Assembly: GCA_003550305.1 (NCBI GenBank)
Contig: QKYT01000148.1
Location: 105,951 to 120,244, forward strand
Reading direction: 5' to 3'
Source of the DNA: Glomus cerebriforme
Lineage: Eukaryota > Glomeromycota > Glomeromycetes > Glomerales > Glomeraceae
DNA length: 14,294 bases
The notes beneath the pieces were generated by a model. That model was not told the origin of the DNA. It saw nothing but the letters and a program-made list of their open reading frames with translations, and ran no database searches. Every line of letters begins with the position of its first letter. The stretch's first letter is position 1. This document shows, piece by piece, positions 1 to 8,485 of the stretch. Both the position numbers and the translations under genes were made by a program.

Positions 1-784
1 ATTAATAAACTGATTATTAATGATAAATATATAACAAATTTATTTGAAAGTCTTCCATCAACATGAAATTGAATATAATTATCATTCTCTACATAATCTT
101 CTGAATGAATCTCAATTTCATTGCAGATNTTTGATTTATCNGTCAATATTATTTTAAATTTAGAATTTCTTGCTTCCTCAATTGCCCTCCGGGTATAATT
201 TTCAGTTTTAGAGGGGACTACAAAAACACCTATTGTGTTTACTGGGTACTTAGACATTACACCCTTTAATTCACGTACATTAGCTTTTGTCACCTTGTTG
301 TTTGGAGAGCTTTTGCATTGGATTAATAAGAGATTTCCTCCATAATTACCCATGAGATCTACTCCTCCATCACCATTTGATAACCTAATAAGTGTGAGAA
401 AAATTGTAAGTATACATCATAATTATTAAGATAGATGCCCCGGAATTAGACACGGTTAAAACATCTATACACATATCCTATTCACCACAATACTGGAATT
501 AAACACAGTAGCTTTCAGATAGTTAAACAAAAAAGGACGTTCACAGTAGGCCGTCCACCGTACGCCAAGTCTGGTTACTTGACTGGTAACTCTCGCAAAC
601 TGTGGCCACGATGTGCTTCCAGTTCTTTGTCTAATTATCCTAGTGGCAGCGTAACTTCAGACATGTATAACTCAGTATTACTTAATGAGATATCTCACCT
701 AATTTTATAAGTTTCAATATTACCGTTTCTTAAAATACTCTCTACTTGGTTTTCAAAGTTGTTTCCTCTAGCAACAAAATTCAT
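1..784 (-). CDS. Mrr-like PD-(D/E)XK restriction-endonuclease-domain protein, 5' part (2 exons, runs off left edge)
   Basis: Exon 1 is 699-784 (ATG at 784-782) and exon 2 is 1-384. The 314-nt intron 385-698 has donor GTGAGA and acceptor TTATTAG, and the split codon AG|G gives Arg29 and keeps the frame. The N-terminus reads RGNNFENQVESILRNG (residues 6-21), followed by SNGDGGVDLMG (31-41) and LLLIQCKSS (47-55). This is the Mrr catalytic layout: Glu in the first helix (E11 or E15), Asp38 in GDGGVD, and Gln51-x-Lys53 in QCK. A later VNTIGVFVVPSK stretch matches the Rossmann-like core strand of Mrr_cat domains. In bacteria Mrr cleaves modified DNA; fungal members are reported as type IV Mrr-domain proteins of unknown role. 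About 155 residues are visible with no stop before base 1, so the gene is partial. N at 129 and 141 leaves one residue ambiguous. The family call is firm; nuclease activity is inferred from intact motif residues. Confidence 0.82.
385..698 (-). other. Long intron 1 of the Mrr-like gene
   Basis: At 314 nt this intron is about three to four times longer than the other introns of the window (67-107 nt). Its middle (about 430-680) is richer in G and C than other introns here. It holds an imperfect direct repeat, GGAATTAGACACGGT (442-456) and GGAATTAAACACAGT (495-509), and small fold-backs such as GGACG...CGTCC (near 535-557). An old insertion inside a normal short intron would explain this, but I found no target-site duplication. 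Confidence 0.6.
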
Positions 785-1663
785 TTGTTAAAATTTACAA
801 AAAAAAAACAAGTATCAGAGTTATAACTCAAGAACTTTTTCTTAAACATACAGTATATATATGAATGATGCAATTTTGTATATATCGACGTGAGTACATA
901 CGAGTCATTATAAAAACTGAAAAAAATAGTTCGAAAAATAGTAAAATAGAAACAATAGATCATTGGGTGTCGATTGTTGATACACCTGATTTACCAATCA
1001 CAGTATAACGGATTTGAGGTCTAGAACATCTGTACTAAATATCACTGCGCCCCGAGTTCTGCAGCTAACTATACTGATCTTTTTTTTTTTAACTGGATCT
1101 TTTGTACAAATTTTTTATGGAAAGTATTATTTAATGATGAAGTTTTTAATTGGGTCTTTACAGAGCGAACACTATTTTTTAATTTAGGAGAAAAGAGATT
1201 CTATTTAATTTTAATTTTTAGTGGCAATTATTCTTTTTAAATTAGAATATTTAAAATATGATACTATTTAATGTCACCATATCATACGTATTTTTCATCA
1301 TTCATGATTTGGAGTTACTAATTTTCTAAGATAATAATTTACACAATAAATTACAATACTCAATTTATAAGAGTATTCTTTATCATAAACACAAAAATAA
1401 ATAAAAATCGTCACCATTCAGAAAAAATTCTCTGAAAGATTAATTTTTAAATATTTTGCTTTTGAACTGCTAATAGATATGATTTAAATTCAATTGAGTA
1501 AATACATTGTTTATTATAAAATCAAATCTATGAGTTCGATCTAATGGTGTGATACATTTAACATAACACGATTTCAACAAAATTTCATGCAGGTAAAAAA
1601 TTATAAATCCAGCAACGTTGAAATCGAAGGGTATCTATTTTAAACAAACTTAAGAACGCATTA

Positions 1664-1740
<77 letters not shown>

Positions 1741-2059
1741 AATAAAGGCAAACTTGAAACTTCTAACTAAAAGACTGCATTAATATCTACATCTCATAAC
1801 AAAAATCCTGAAAGATCAATAGAAAAGTTCGACAAAGTCAAGTAATGAATAAATAGTTAATATTATTTTTATAATAATAAACTTATAATGAAAATAACCC
1901 TACAGACACGTTTTATCTTCAAAGTTCGACTGATTTCAAGTTTTTTTTTGGTTTGCAGGAAGTTTTGGTTCCTGAGAAAAATGCGCATTTATACCCCCAG
2001 GTTTCTTTTTGAACTACCAACGTTGAAAGATTCATTATTGATTTGAGTGTTTCCTGAAA
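785..2059. other. Gene-poor intergenic DNA
   Basis: I see no convincing coding sequence on either strand. The part next to 784 must hold the promoter and 5' UTR of the minus-strand Mrr-like gene, but no TATA box or other named site stands out. The block 960-1080 is less AT-rich than its surroundings but has no readable frame. The stretch contains T-runs near 1080 and the long A-run listed separately. Confidence 0.6.
1665..1738. repeat. 74-nt uninterrupted poly(A) tract
   Basis: A single run of 74 A residues on the plus strand, interrupted nowhere. It could be the tail of an old retroposed sequence on the plus strand, or an expanded mononucleotide microsatellite. The flanks share only CAAACTT (1645-1651 and 1749-1755), too short to count as a target-site duplication. 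The true length in the genome is uncertain because such runs are poorly sequenced. Confidence 0.9.
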
Positions 2060-2960
2060 ATGTTGAATTATTAATTGACAGTCCACCGTTCATTTTGTTC
2101 GATCTACGCTCCGATTCCCAATCCTTAACTAGCTACTAGTCAAGTGATCGAATATCTAGAAAAGAAGAATCGAGGAAAATATCCTAATCTACCCCTTATA
2201 AAAAGTGGTAAATTAGTTGCACTTAACTCCAGAACTGTCAGATCCATCAGAGGGCCCTGAATATTGTGAGCCATTGATTTGAGCCAGAATTGAAGTCAAC
2301 CACGAAGTGAGATCGTAACTCGATGGAGATGCCGTGATCGAGAAACTTGTAGCTTGGGCCGAGAGGAAAGGGAAAAGATGATGGAGAAACATCGTTTTTA
2401 AGTTTGCAGCGTGGAATCCATGTCTGAACATAAATCCATCTGTAATTCATTAATGAGATTCATTAATAGCGAGGAAGAGGATTTGTCCGAGTTCAAAATT
2501 GTAGTGACCAAGGAAGACAGTGAATTGGGAAAAATCCGCGCAGAATTAGCACCGGCCAAGGTATGTTTGAGAAAAAAGCCATATGTCTAACTCCTCGAAG
2601 TATCGCGTCCACGGAGGTGGTTGAGTAGATCTTGGGATCTGCGAGAGAGTTTCCGTAACAAATTGGACTTGAATTTATTATACAGGGTAGGAAATGAGGG
2701 TGAAGTCTGAGGCTACAGGTTGGGCCGAGGCCTGAGGAGCAGGAAGCCAAGTGGGTTAGAGATTCTGGCTGAGATTGAAACAGGAAGCAAAGGATTTCTT
2801 GTTGTGTATATTTAGAGTGACGTTTCTTAGGACTTTCATGGTTGGAAATTCATTGAAAAGTAACTTTTATTTGAGAGAAACGAATTTGGCAGGCAGAGGA
2901 TGGAAGATGGAGGTACTTGTCCGTAGAATGTTTGGATAATTGTCAAGTCATACTACAGTC
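2060..2960. pseudogene. GC-richer island of decayed coding-like sequence, unassigned
   Basis: Base composition changes sharply: the line 2221-2280 has 26 G+C of 60, against 4 of 60 at 3061-3120. Open frames appear on both strands but break quickly. On plus, a 56-codon frame (2420-2590) follows an acceptor-like TTTGCAG (2403-2409) and meets a strong donor AAG|GTATGT at about 2561; it reads charged and protein-like. On minus, frames of 60-85 codons overlap it. I recognise no family. The likeliest reading is an old mobile-element or foreign gene relic whose orientation I cannot settle. Confidence 0.4.
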
Positions 2961-3120
2961 AACCGAAGCATAGGATCCTGGGAAAATATTAAAAAATCTA
3001 GATAAAGATAAAAATTTAATAAATTCCTGCGAAGAGAAATAATCAATAATAAAATGTCTAATATTAAAATCAATTAAAACATCATTATAAAAAAAATTTC
3101 TAAATTAAAATAAAATTTTA

Positions 3121-3390
3121 ATTTGTCTGAATGGGAAACAGAAAGGAAAGCAGCTCTTTTAGCTAAAGAGTCTACACGCTCGTTAAGGGGAACGTTTGGA
3201 TGAGCTTTAACTTTGTGAAACTCCAGAGTATGGTTTTTTGTAACGACTAAGTAACTTAGATGACAAATTAGGTTTTTTTGGAAAGCCAGGCAAGCGCATT
3301 ATTGTTGTCCGAAAGTATCAACGAGAACCCTTCGATAATAGATGAGTCCGTGTAGACGTGAGTCGTTGAGTCAAGGTAAACTCTTTTGTA
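3121..3390 (-). pseudogene. Retroelement RNase H domain relic (frameshifted)
   Basis: Reading the minus strand from 3390, a first frame gives HVYTDSSIIEGF with the third catalytic Asp of RNase H (TDS, codon at 3348-3346), then LSDNNNALAWLS. At about 3290-3296 the frame shifts by one base and continues as VVTKNHTLEFHKVKAHPN and then PLNERVDSLAKRAA. KxH....NExxD is the C-terminal RNase H signature, with His at 3202-3200 and the final Asp at 3172-3170. The upstream part (DG and E catalytic residues) is missing. Such RNase H domains follow the reverse transcriptase in non-LTR retrotransposons of Glomeromycotina. It is a dead fragment: frameshift, stop codons in each single frame and no reverse transcriptase beside it. 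Confidence 0.75.
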
Positions 3391-4860
3391 GAACAATCGT
3401 CAGAACAATCTGTGAGGTTCATAAATTAATTAATATTTCATTAGTATTCTTTTACTTTTTAAATTGCATTTTTATTTGTATGAATCTTATAGTACACACC
3501 TTAGGCGGCTAGGCCTATAAAAAACAATAAAATAAAATGCCCTTCTTTGCTTGAAGGTAGGAAAATTTTATAAAAATATTAATTATGGATTCTACTTGTT
3601 TTTATATAAAGAAAAATAATATCAATATTAGTGAGGAATTGTCTCATCGATGGAATAAATTATACCATACATACTATTATTTTATGGTAAATGTACTCAT
3701 ATTAATGATAAATAGATGACAAAATGAATTCAAATGAACCAGCATTTTTCATTTTTAATCTTTCAAAATCGTACATACATTTCAACGTAGTGTCTTGAAA
3801 TCCAAATATGTTACGATTAATTACTTTGTAGTTGGAAATATTTATTTTTCGTAATTTCATTAATCATTTTATCGGACAAAAACCAGAAGATTGATAAGAG
3901 CGAAACGCGTGAAAATCAGTCAAAGGATTTTGGTAAGAAATTTATAATAATAAATATATATATGATGAATTGTTTCAAACATTTCTTTGCTCGTCTTAAC
4001 ATATTTTCTTTCCTTAAACGGAACAGTTATTTGTCTGATATGATCCCAATGTAAATTATGATGAACTTGTATGAAAGAAATAATATTACAAACTTCATAG
4101 GGAGAAGAGATTGTTAAAGAGATGAACAAAATAATTGAATCATATAATGAATTATAGTTCGGTCTTTATATTTTAATTAATTACGATAAATACTGTATTT
4201 TTTTTCTCAACTTAATCATCCAAATATTTAGCACACTTTTTTAGTGATGAACGTAATAAATTCTAACATTAAAATTTGTGTTGATCCCCATTGCTACATT
4301 GATCAAAGCATCGTCGTATTGTTTTTTATCCTTTCTCATTGGATCCACTTTTTTTGTGTGTGCAATACTATTTCGAATGTTCTTATAAGCTACCACTATT
4401 TCTACTTCATCGAAAGTGATATTTCCGACATTAAAGTGAGGCGGTATTTCATCACTCACTAATTTTTTTTACTATCGTCATAATATCATATCCTTCTGTT
4501 TAAAATCACAGTATAATATACATTAAATAGTCTTTGAATTGGTACTATATTTAATATTAAGTTCTCACACCAAGTACTAGATCAAAGTCCTTAAATCATT
4601 AATTAATTGCCGATCAAAATTATTATAATGCGGGCAAAGTATAAAAACATCCATACGCCAGAATTACCCAAAGAAGGAACGCGATTCTGAACAGTATATA
4701 AGGTATATTTTTATATAATTTTACTTTCATTTTTTATTTAGTAATTTTAATTTAAAAAAAAAAAAAAAAAAAAAATAGAAACCTTTTTTTTTTTAAAGAA
4801 AAAAAAATAATAAAACAAATAAATTAACATTAATATATTATAAAAAATTATTATCTTAAA
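3391..4860. other. AT-rich intergenic DNA with unrecognised short ORFs
   Basis: Very AT-rich sequence, with a palindromic TAGGCCTA near 3510 followed by an A-rich AAAATAAAATAAAA-like stretch. Two minus-strand open frames (3920-4129 and 4241-4459) are described separately. An A-run (4754-4775) and a T-run followed by A-rich sequence (from 4783) lie just downstream of the LCB1 gene. No RNA gene was seen. Confidence 0.5.
3920..4459 (-). other. Two short minus-strand ORFs of unknown origin, possible gene fragment
   Basis: The frame 4459-4241 encodes 72 residues with an ordinary, charged protein composition (for example KNIRNSIAHTKKVDPMRKDK). It is preceded on the minus strand by an acceptor-like AAAATTAG. 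The frame 4129-3920 encodes 69 residues, including NLHWDHIRQITVPFKERKY, before degrading into AT-rich sequence. They could be two exons or two pieces of one broken gene, but no good donor joins them and I recognise no domain. The plus-strand frame 4244-4462 is the antisense shadow of the first. Confidence 0.2.
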
Positions 4861-5026
4861 TATCTCATCTATCTATAAATATATATATCACTCTCAACAA
4901 GTCAATTTGTTGAAGCGACATTATTTTTCAATTATTTGTAACATTTAAGGGGTTATTGATGATCGATTCTCTCGGGTCTATTATTCTCCGAGAAAAAAAC
5001 ATGGACTATTTAAATTAAATTATTAT
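4861..5026 (-). other. Presumed 3' UTR of LCB1 with two hairpins
   Basis: Directly downstream of the LCB1 stop (minus strand) lie two perfect 7-bp inverted repeats: TTCTCGG (4969-4975) with CCGAGAA (4988-4994), loop 12 nt; and TCAACAA (4894-4900) with TTGTTGA (4907-4913), loop 6 nt. The first starts about 32 nt after the stop. A role in mRNA 3' processing or stability is only inference. Confidence 0.4.
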
Positions 5027-7398
5027 CTAATACGCTCGATTTTTTAAAACTTTTGTAGCGGCATTCTTAATAATAGAAGCAGCTTTTTCAATTTCTTTTT
5101 TAGTAAAACTGGCACTAATACAAATTCTAATACTTGGTTCTATATCAAATAATTCTTGAAACCTAACATATTTAGCTCTAGTTAATAAAATTCCATTATT
5201 CATAACCTAAAATAAATAAATAAATAATTAATTTTTTTATAAATTAATCAATTTTTTTTTTAAAAAAAAAGGTTTCTTTTAAAAAAAATATAAAGATTTG
5301 AATAACCTACCTCATCAACAATATCTTGTAAGCATCTTTCTTTATCTTGTATATCACCAACTCTAACGACCTCATTATCAATTCTAAGATGTATGACGGG
5401 AGAATCCTTTGAACTATTTAATGTTAAATATTTAACATTAGCTAACAACTGTTTAAATAATGATGTATTGAATTTAATCAATGATGGTAATCCTGGATTT
5501 TGTTTTAATATATTTATCGATTCTGTTGCTGAGACTGTTAACATTGCTGGTAATGAAGCTGAATAACAATATGCTGGTCCCGAAATTCTCTGTAAAGAGT
5601 ATAACGAGAAAAAAGGAGAATTAATACTATAATTGAATGGTGGTAACTTTTTTTAAAAAAAAAAAAAATTAAAAAACACACCTGATGCTCTGTGATTTCA
5701 AATGATCCAGAACAAAATCCCCCGGATGAACACAATGCATGACACATTGATCCAACAATCATATCAACATCTTTTGGCTATAACAAATAACAAATTAATA
5801 AATATATAAAGAAAAAAAAATAAATTAAAGCAGAGTTTACATACATTAACATTAAAATAATCGGTTAAACCAGCTCCACGGTTTCCAATTATACCAAAGG
5901 ATAAACTTTCGTCAAGGATAAGACGATATTTAAATTTTTTCTTTAATTCAATCTAAAATAAAGATTCATTTAGTAATCAATTTTTTTTTTTTTAAAAAAA
6001 AAAAAAAATTTAAAATATAAATATAATTATATACCAGTTTAGGTAAAGGAGTGATATCACCAAAATTCTCGAATAATCCTTCAGATACAATAAACCTTCT
6101 TGTCAATCTTCTTCCAGTCTAAAAAAAAAAGAAACAAAAAGAAAGTGTATATATGATTAATCGTGCATTTTTTTTTTACAAAACGTTAATTGTATATACC
6201 TCGACATCTTCATCTTTAATTTTTCTTAAAACTCTTTCTAAATCTTCCATATCATTATGATTATACCATTTAATAATAGATCTAGAAATTTGTAAACCTT
6301 TCTGAATAGAAAAATTACACCCATTATCACTACAATCAAAATAAAAGGGTTAGTTAAGATAAAGATTTTTTTTTTTTTGTTTTCTTAAAAAGAAGTAGTT
6401 ACTTACGCTACAATGATGTCACCTCTTTTACAAAATGATGGTATAGCTGAATTTATTGTAGAAAATCCTTGGGAATATAATATAGTATCTTCAGTTCCAA
6501 GAAATTCTGAAACTTTCCTTTCAAATTCAGCGTGTACATCTAAATTAATTAATAAGGAAAGACTAATTTTGAAAAGAAATTTTTTTTTTTTTTTGCTTGC
6601 AGATTAAAATGGCGGAAGAGGATTTAATATTTAAAGAAATAATTACCGAAAGTTCCATAAAAACCAGGCGGACCACAAGATCCGACACCATACTTTCTAA
6701 GTGTTTCAATAGCTTTTTCCTATATTAAAAAAAAAAAGAAACTATTTAAGATAAAAAAAAAACAAAACAAGTTCAAATCAATTAAAAATAATTACTTTGA
6801 TAGCCTCATTAGACACCAATCCCAAAAAATCAAAACTTGATAAGTTCAATAAAGATTTGCCATTAATTAATTTAACTTTTGGTCCTTGGGGTCTTTAAAA
6901 AAAAAATCAATAAAAAATAATTAAACAATATCCAAATATCAAAAATTCCGAAGAATAAATATACAAACCCATTAATTACAGGAATTGTTTCTAATTCTCT
7001 TTCATCGTCATCAGTAATTTGTGGTACAAGAGGTTCAGGTTGCCATTCTTCAACTAACTCTTCAACTTCCTAATCAAAGAAAAATCCGATATTTCATAAA
7101 CTTTTTTTTTTTTTAAAAAAAAAAAGGAAAAATTTCGACATAATATATAACATACCCGAGGAGTTAATTCAATTAATTTATTATCAGTTCTATACTTATT
7201 AGTAAATAAATAAATTATAGCAAAAAATACTAATAATAATTCTAAAGCAGTACGAAAAGGATCATTTTGATGAGAATTTTTAATATATTTCAAAAGAATT
7301 CCCGATCCTGGTATATGTGAATAATATATTGATACTTGAGTAATTGTTGTATTTAAATATACGAATAATTCATTTAATGATGGATATGCCGATTCCAT
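5027..7398 (-). CDS. LCB1: Serine palmitoyltransferase long-chain base subunit 1 (LCB1/SPTLC1), 11 exons, complete
   Basis: LCB1 is the non-catalytic partner of LCB2. Together in the ER membrane they condense serine with palmitoyl-CoA to 3-ketosphinganine, the first step of sphingolipid synthesis. Exons (minus): 7398-7156, 7069-6969, 6892-6796, 6719-6647, 6539-6407, 6329-6200, 6118-6035, 5952-5845, 5777-5682, 5589-5311, 5206-5027. All introns are GT-AG and every phase joins, giving 507 residues (human protein 473). A membrane segment spans about residues 47-66. Family landmarks follow in order: [10 protein letters not shown] (about 88-97), [19 protein letters not shown] (156-174), [20 protein letters not shown] (298-307), [17 protein letters not shown] (332-348) and [12 protein letters not shown]. 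The last two regions lack the pyridoxal-phosphate lysine, as expected for LCB1 rather than LCB2. Pro165 sits where the family usually has Arg. The start is the first ATG of the frame, 43 nt from an A-run (7441-7457). Confidence 0.95.
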
Positions 7399-7440
7399 CG
7401 TAGGAAGGGGAGATGAAAAAGAGTTTTCTGAAAAGTATTC

Positions 7441-7457
7441 AAAAAAAAAAAAAAAAA
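7441..7457 (-). promoter_or_regulatory. Poly(dA:dT) tract upstream of LCB1
   Basis: Seventeen A residues on the plus strand (T on the coding strand), ending 43 nt upstream of the LCB1 start codon. Such tracts keep nucleosomes off fungal promoters, so a promoter role is plausible, but homopolymers are common throughout this window. Confidence 0.3.
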
Positions 7458-8191
7458 TTAAATAAATATGTAAACTGACGATCTTATTATTATTTGCCTA
7501 GATCTGCAAACGCCAAGTTGTATTAGACCTCAAATATACAAATGCAGTATACTCAATGATCCAGATTTTGTAAATAAAAAATATCATCTTTCATCAAAGA
7601 ATCTGTTTTTTTTAACGAAAGAAGATGAGATGATTGATCAGCATACTGAAAGTTTTAAGTTTTGATCATTGGCGAATTTCCTAAAAAACGCAAAAAAAAA
7701 TTGAAAGTATAAAGCTTATTTTTATATGATTATAATGCTTATCATTCCACATTTACTGTACGAATTAAAAAAAAAAAAAATAGATCATTTAAATTAGGTC
7801 GGTTAAAATTAGCAAATCACAAAAACTGATGGGACAAGAAAATTTTTTATTTGCTAAATTTGGTATAACAATAAAAAAAACCACTCAAATGCCACGCGGC
7901 CTAATTAAGTAGGTTCTAGCATCTTTTGAGAAGGGATTTGCAAAAGATAGATGTAAGGAGTGATATGCATCCGAATTCGTCTAATCTAATATGGAAATCT
8001 AACCGCCAGTATGATTGTATATAAAAAATACAAGTTAAATTTAAAGTCAACTCTTCAAGAATTTAGCTAAAATTGTCGATCGTAAAAAAGAGAAAAGCCA
8101 CATATACCAGTCAACAGTCGATTAAAATTTATGACTTGGGGCACAATAACTATACATTTTTTATCTGTAATTCTACTTGTCGTCGAAATTA

Positions 8192-8292
8192 ATTACGGTA
8201 AATAGAGCTTATAATGCCGTAATTTCCGTGTAATTGCTGTATATGATCGGCATTATGTATTTAGATATTTAGCCGTATAATTCGGCATTACG
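8192..8292. promoter_or_regulatory. Cluster of inverted TAATGCCG / CGGCATTA motifs upstream of the kinase gene
   Basis: The 9-bp ATAATGCCG (8211-8219) is matched by its perfect reverse complement CGGCATTAT (8248-8256), and CGGCATTA recurs at 8283-8290. A second nested pair is ATTACGG (8192-8198) with CCGTAAT (8217-8223). Related CCGTGTAA (8226-8233) and CCGTATAA (8273-8280) lie between. The cluster is 180-280 nt upstream of the kinase ATG. It may be a set of transcription-factor sites or the remnant of a small inverted-repeat element. Confidence 0.45.
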
Positions 8293-8461
8293 TCAAAAAT
8301 AATTATCCATCACATAATGAAAATGCCAATCTTCATAAAATCTTCAAACTACTTTCCAAATAAAGTCTTCCATTTGCTTCATTTTTATAAATGAAACAAA
8401 TGAAATTCTATAAACAATAAATTCATTCACTCTCTCTTTTTCATAAATTTTCGATAATTTA

Positions 8462-8485
8462 ATGTTTGAAAATGGAGTTTGTTAA
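8462..8485 (+). promoter_or_regulatory. Seven-codon upstream ORF overlapping the kinase start
   Basis: An ATG at 8462 opens a 7-codon frame ending in TAA at 8483-8485, overlapping the kinase ATG (8472) in the +1 frame. Its context is weak (T at -3), whereas the kinase ATG has A at -3 and G at +4, so scanning ribosomes should often pass it. It could dampen translation. Confidence 0.45.

Larger units (their letters stand above)
7399..8471. other. Divergent intergenic region between LCB1 and the kinase gene
   Basis: About 1.07 kb separate the two divergently transcribed starts, so both promoters lie here. On the LCB1 side there is a 17-nt A-run (7441-7457; T-run on the coding strand). In the middle an 8-bp inverted repeat ATCTTTTG (7921-7928) / CAAAAGAT (7941-7948) is visible. 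On the kinase side lies the CGGCATTA cluster, followed by a CT-rich stretch (about 8427-8440) before the start. No coding sequence is seen. Confidence 0.6.

Noticed and set aside
781..963. 60-codon minus-strand ORF next to the Mrr-like start
   Set aside because: Different frame from the Mrr-like exon, low-complexity Phe/Tyr-rich translation of AT-rich DNA, no start context or domain.
1645..1755. Target-site duplication around the poly(A) run
   Set aside because: Only 7 bp (CAAACTT) are shared, which is expected by chance in this composition.
6413..6607. 64-codon plus-strand ORF
   Set aside because: It is the antisense of LCB1 exon 5 (6407-6539), whose frame, splice sites and family motifs are clear.
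8466..8471. Extension of the kinase start to the TTG codon at 8466
   Set aside because: A eukaryotic gene would use the ATG at 8472, which has A at -3 and G at +4.
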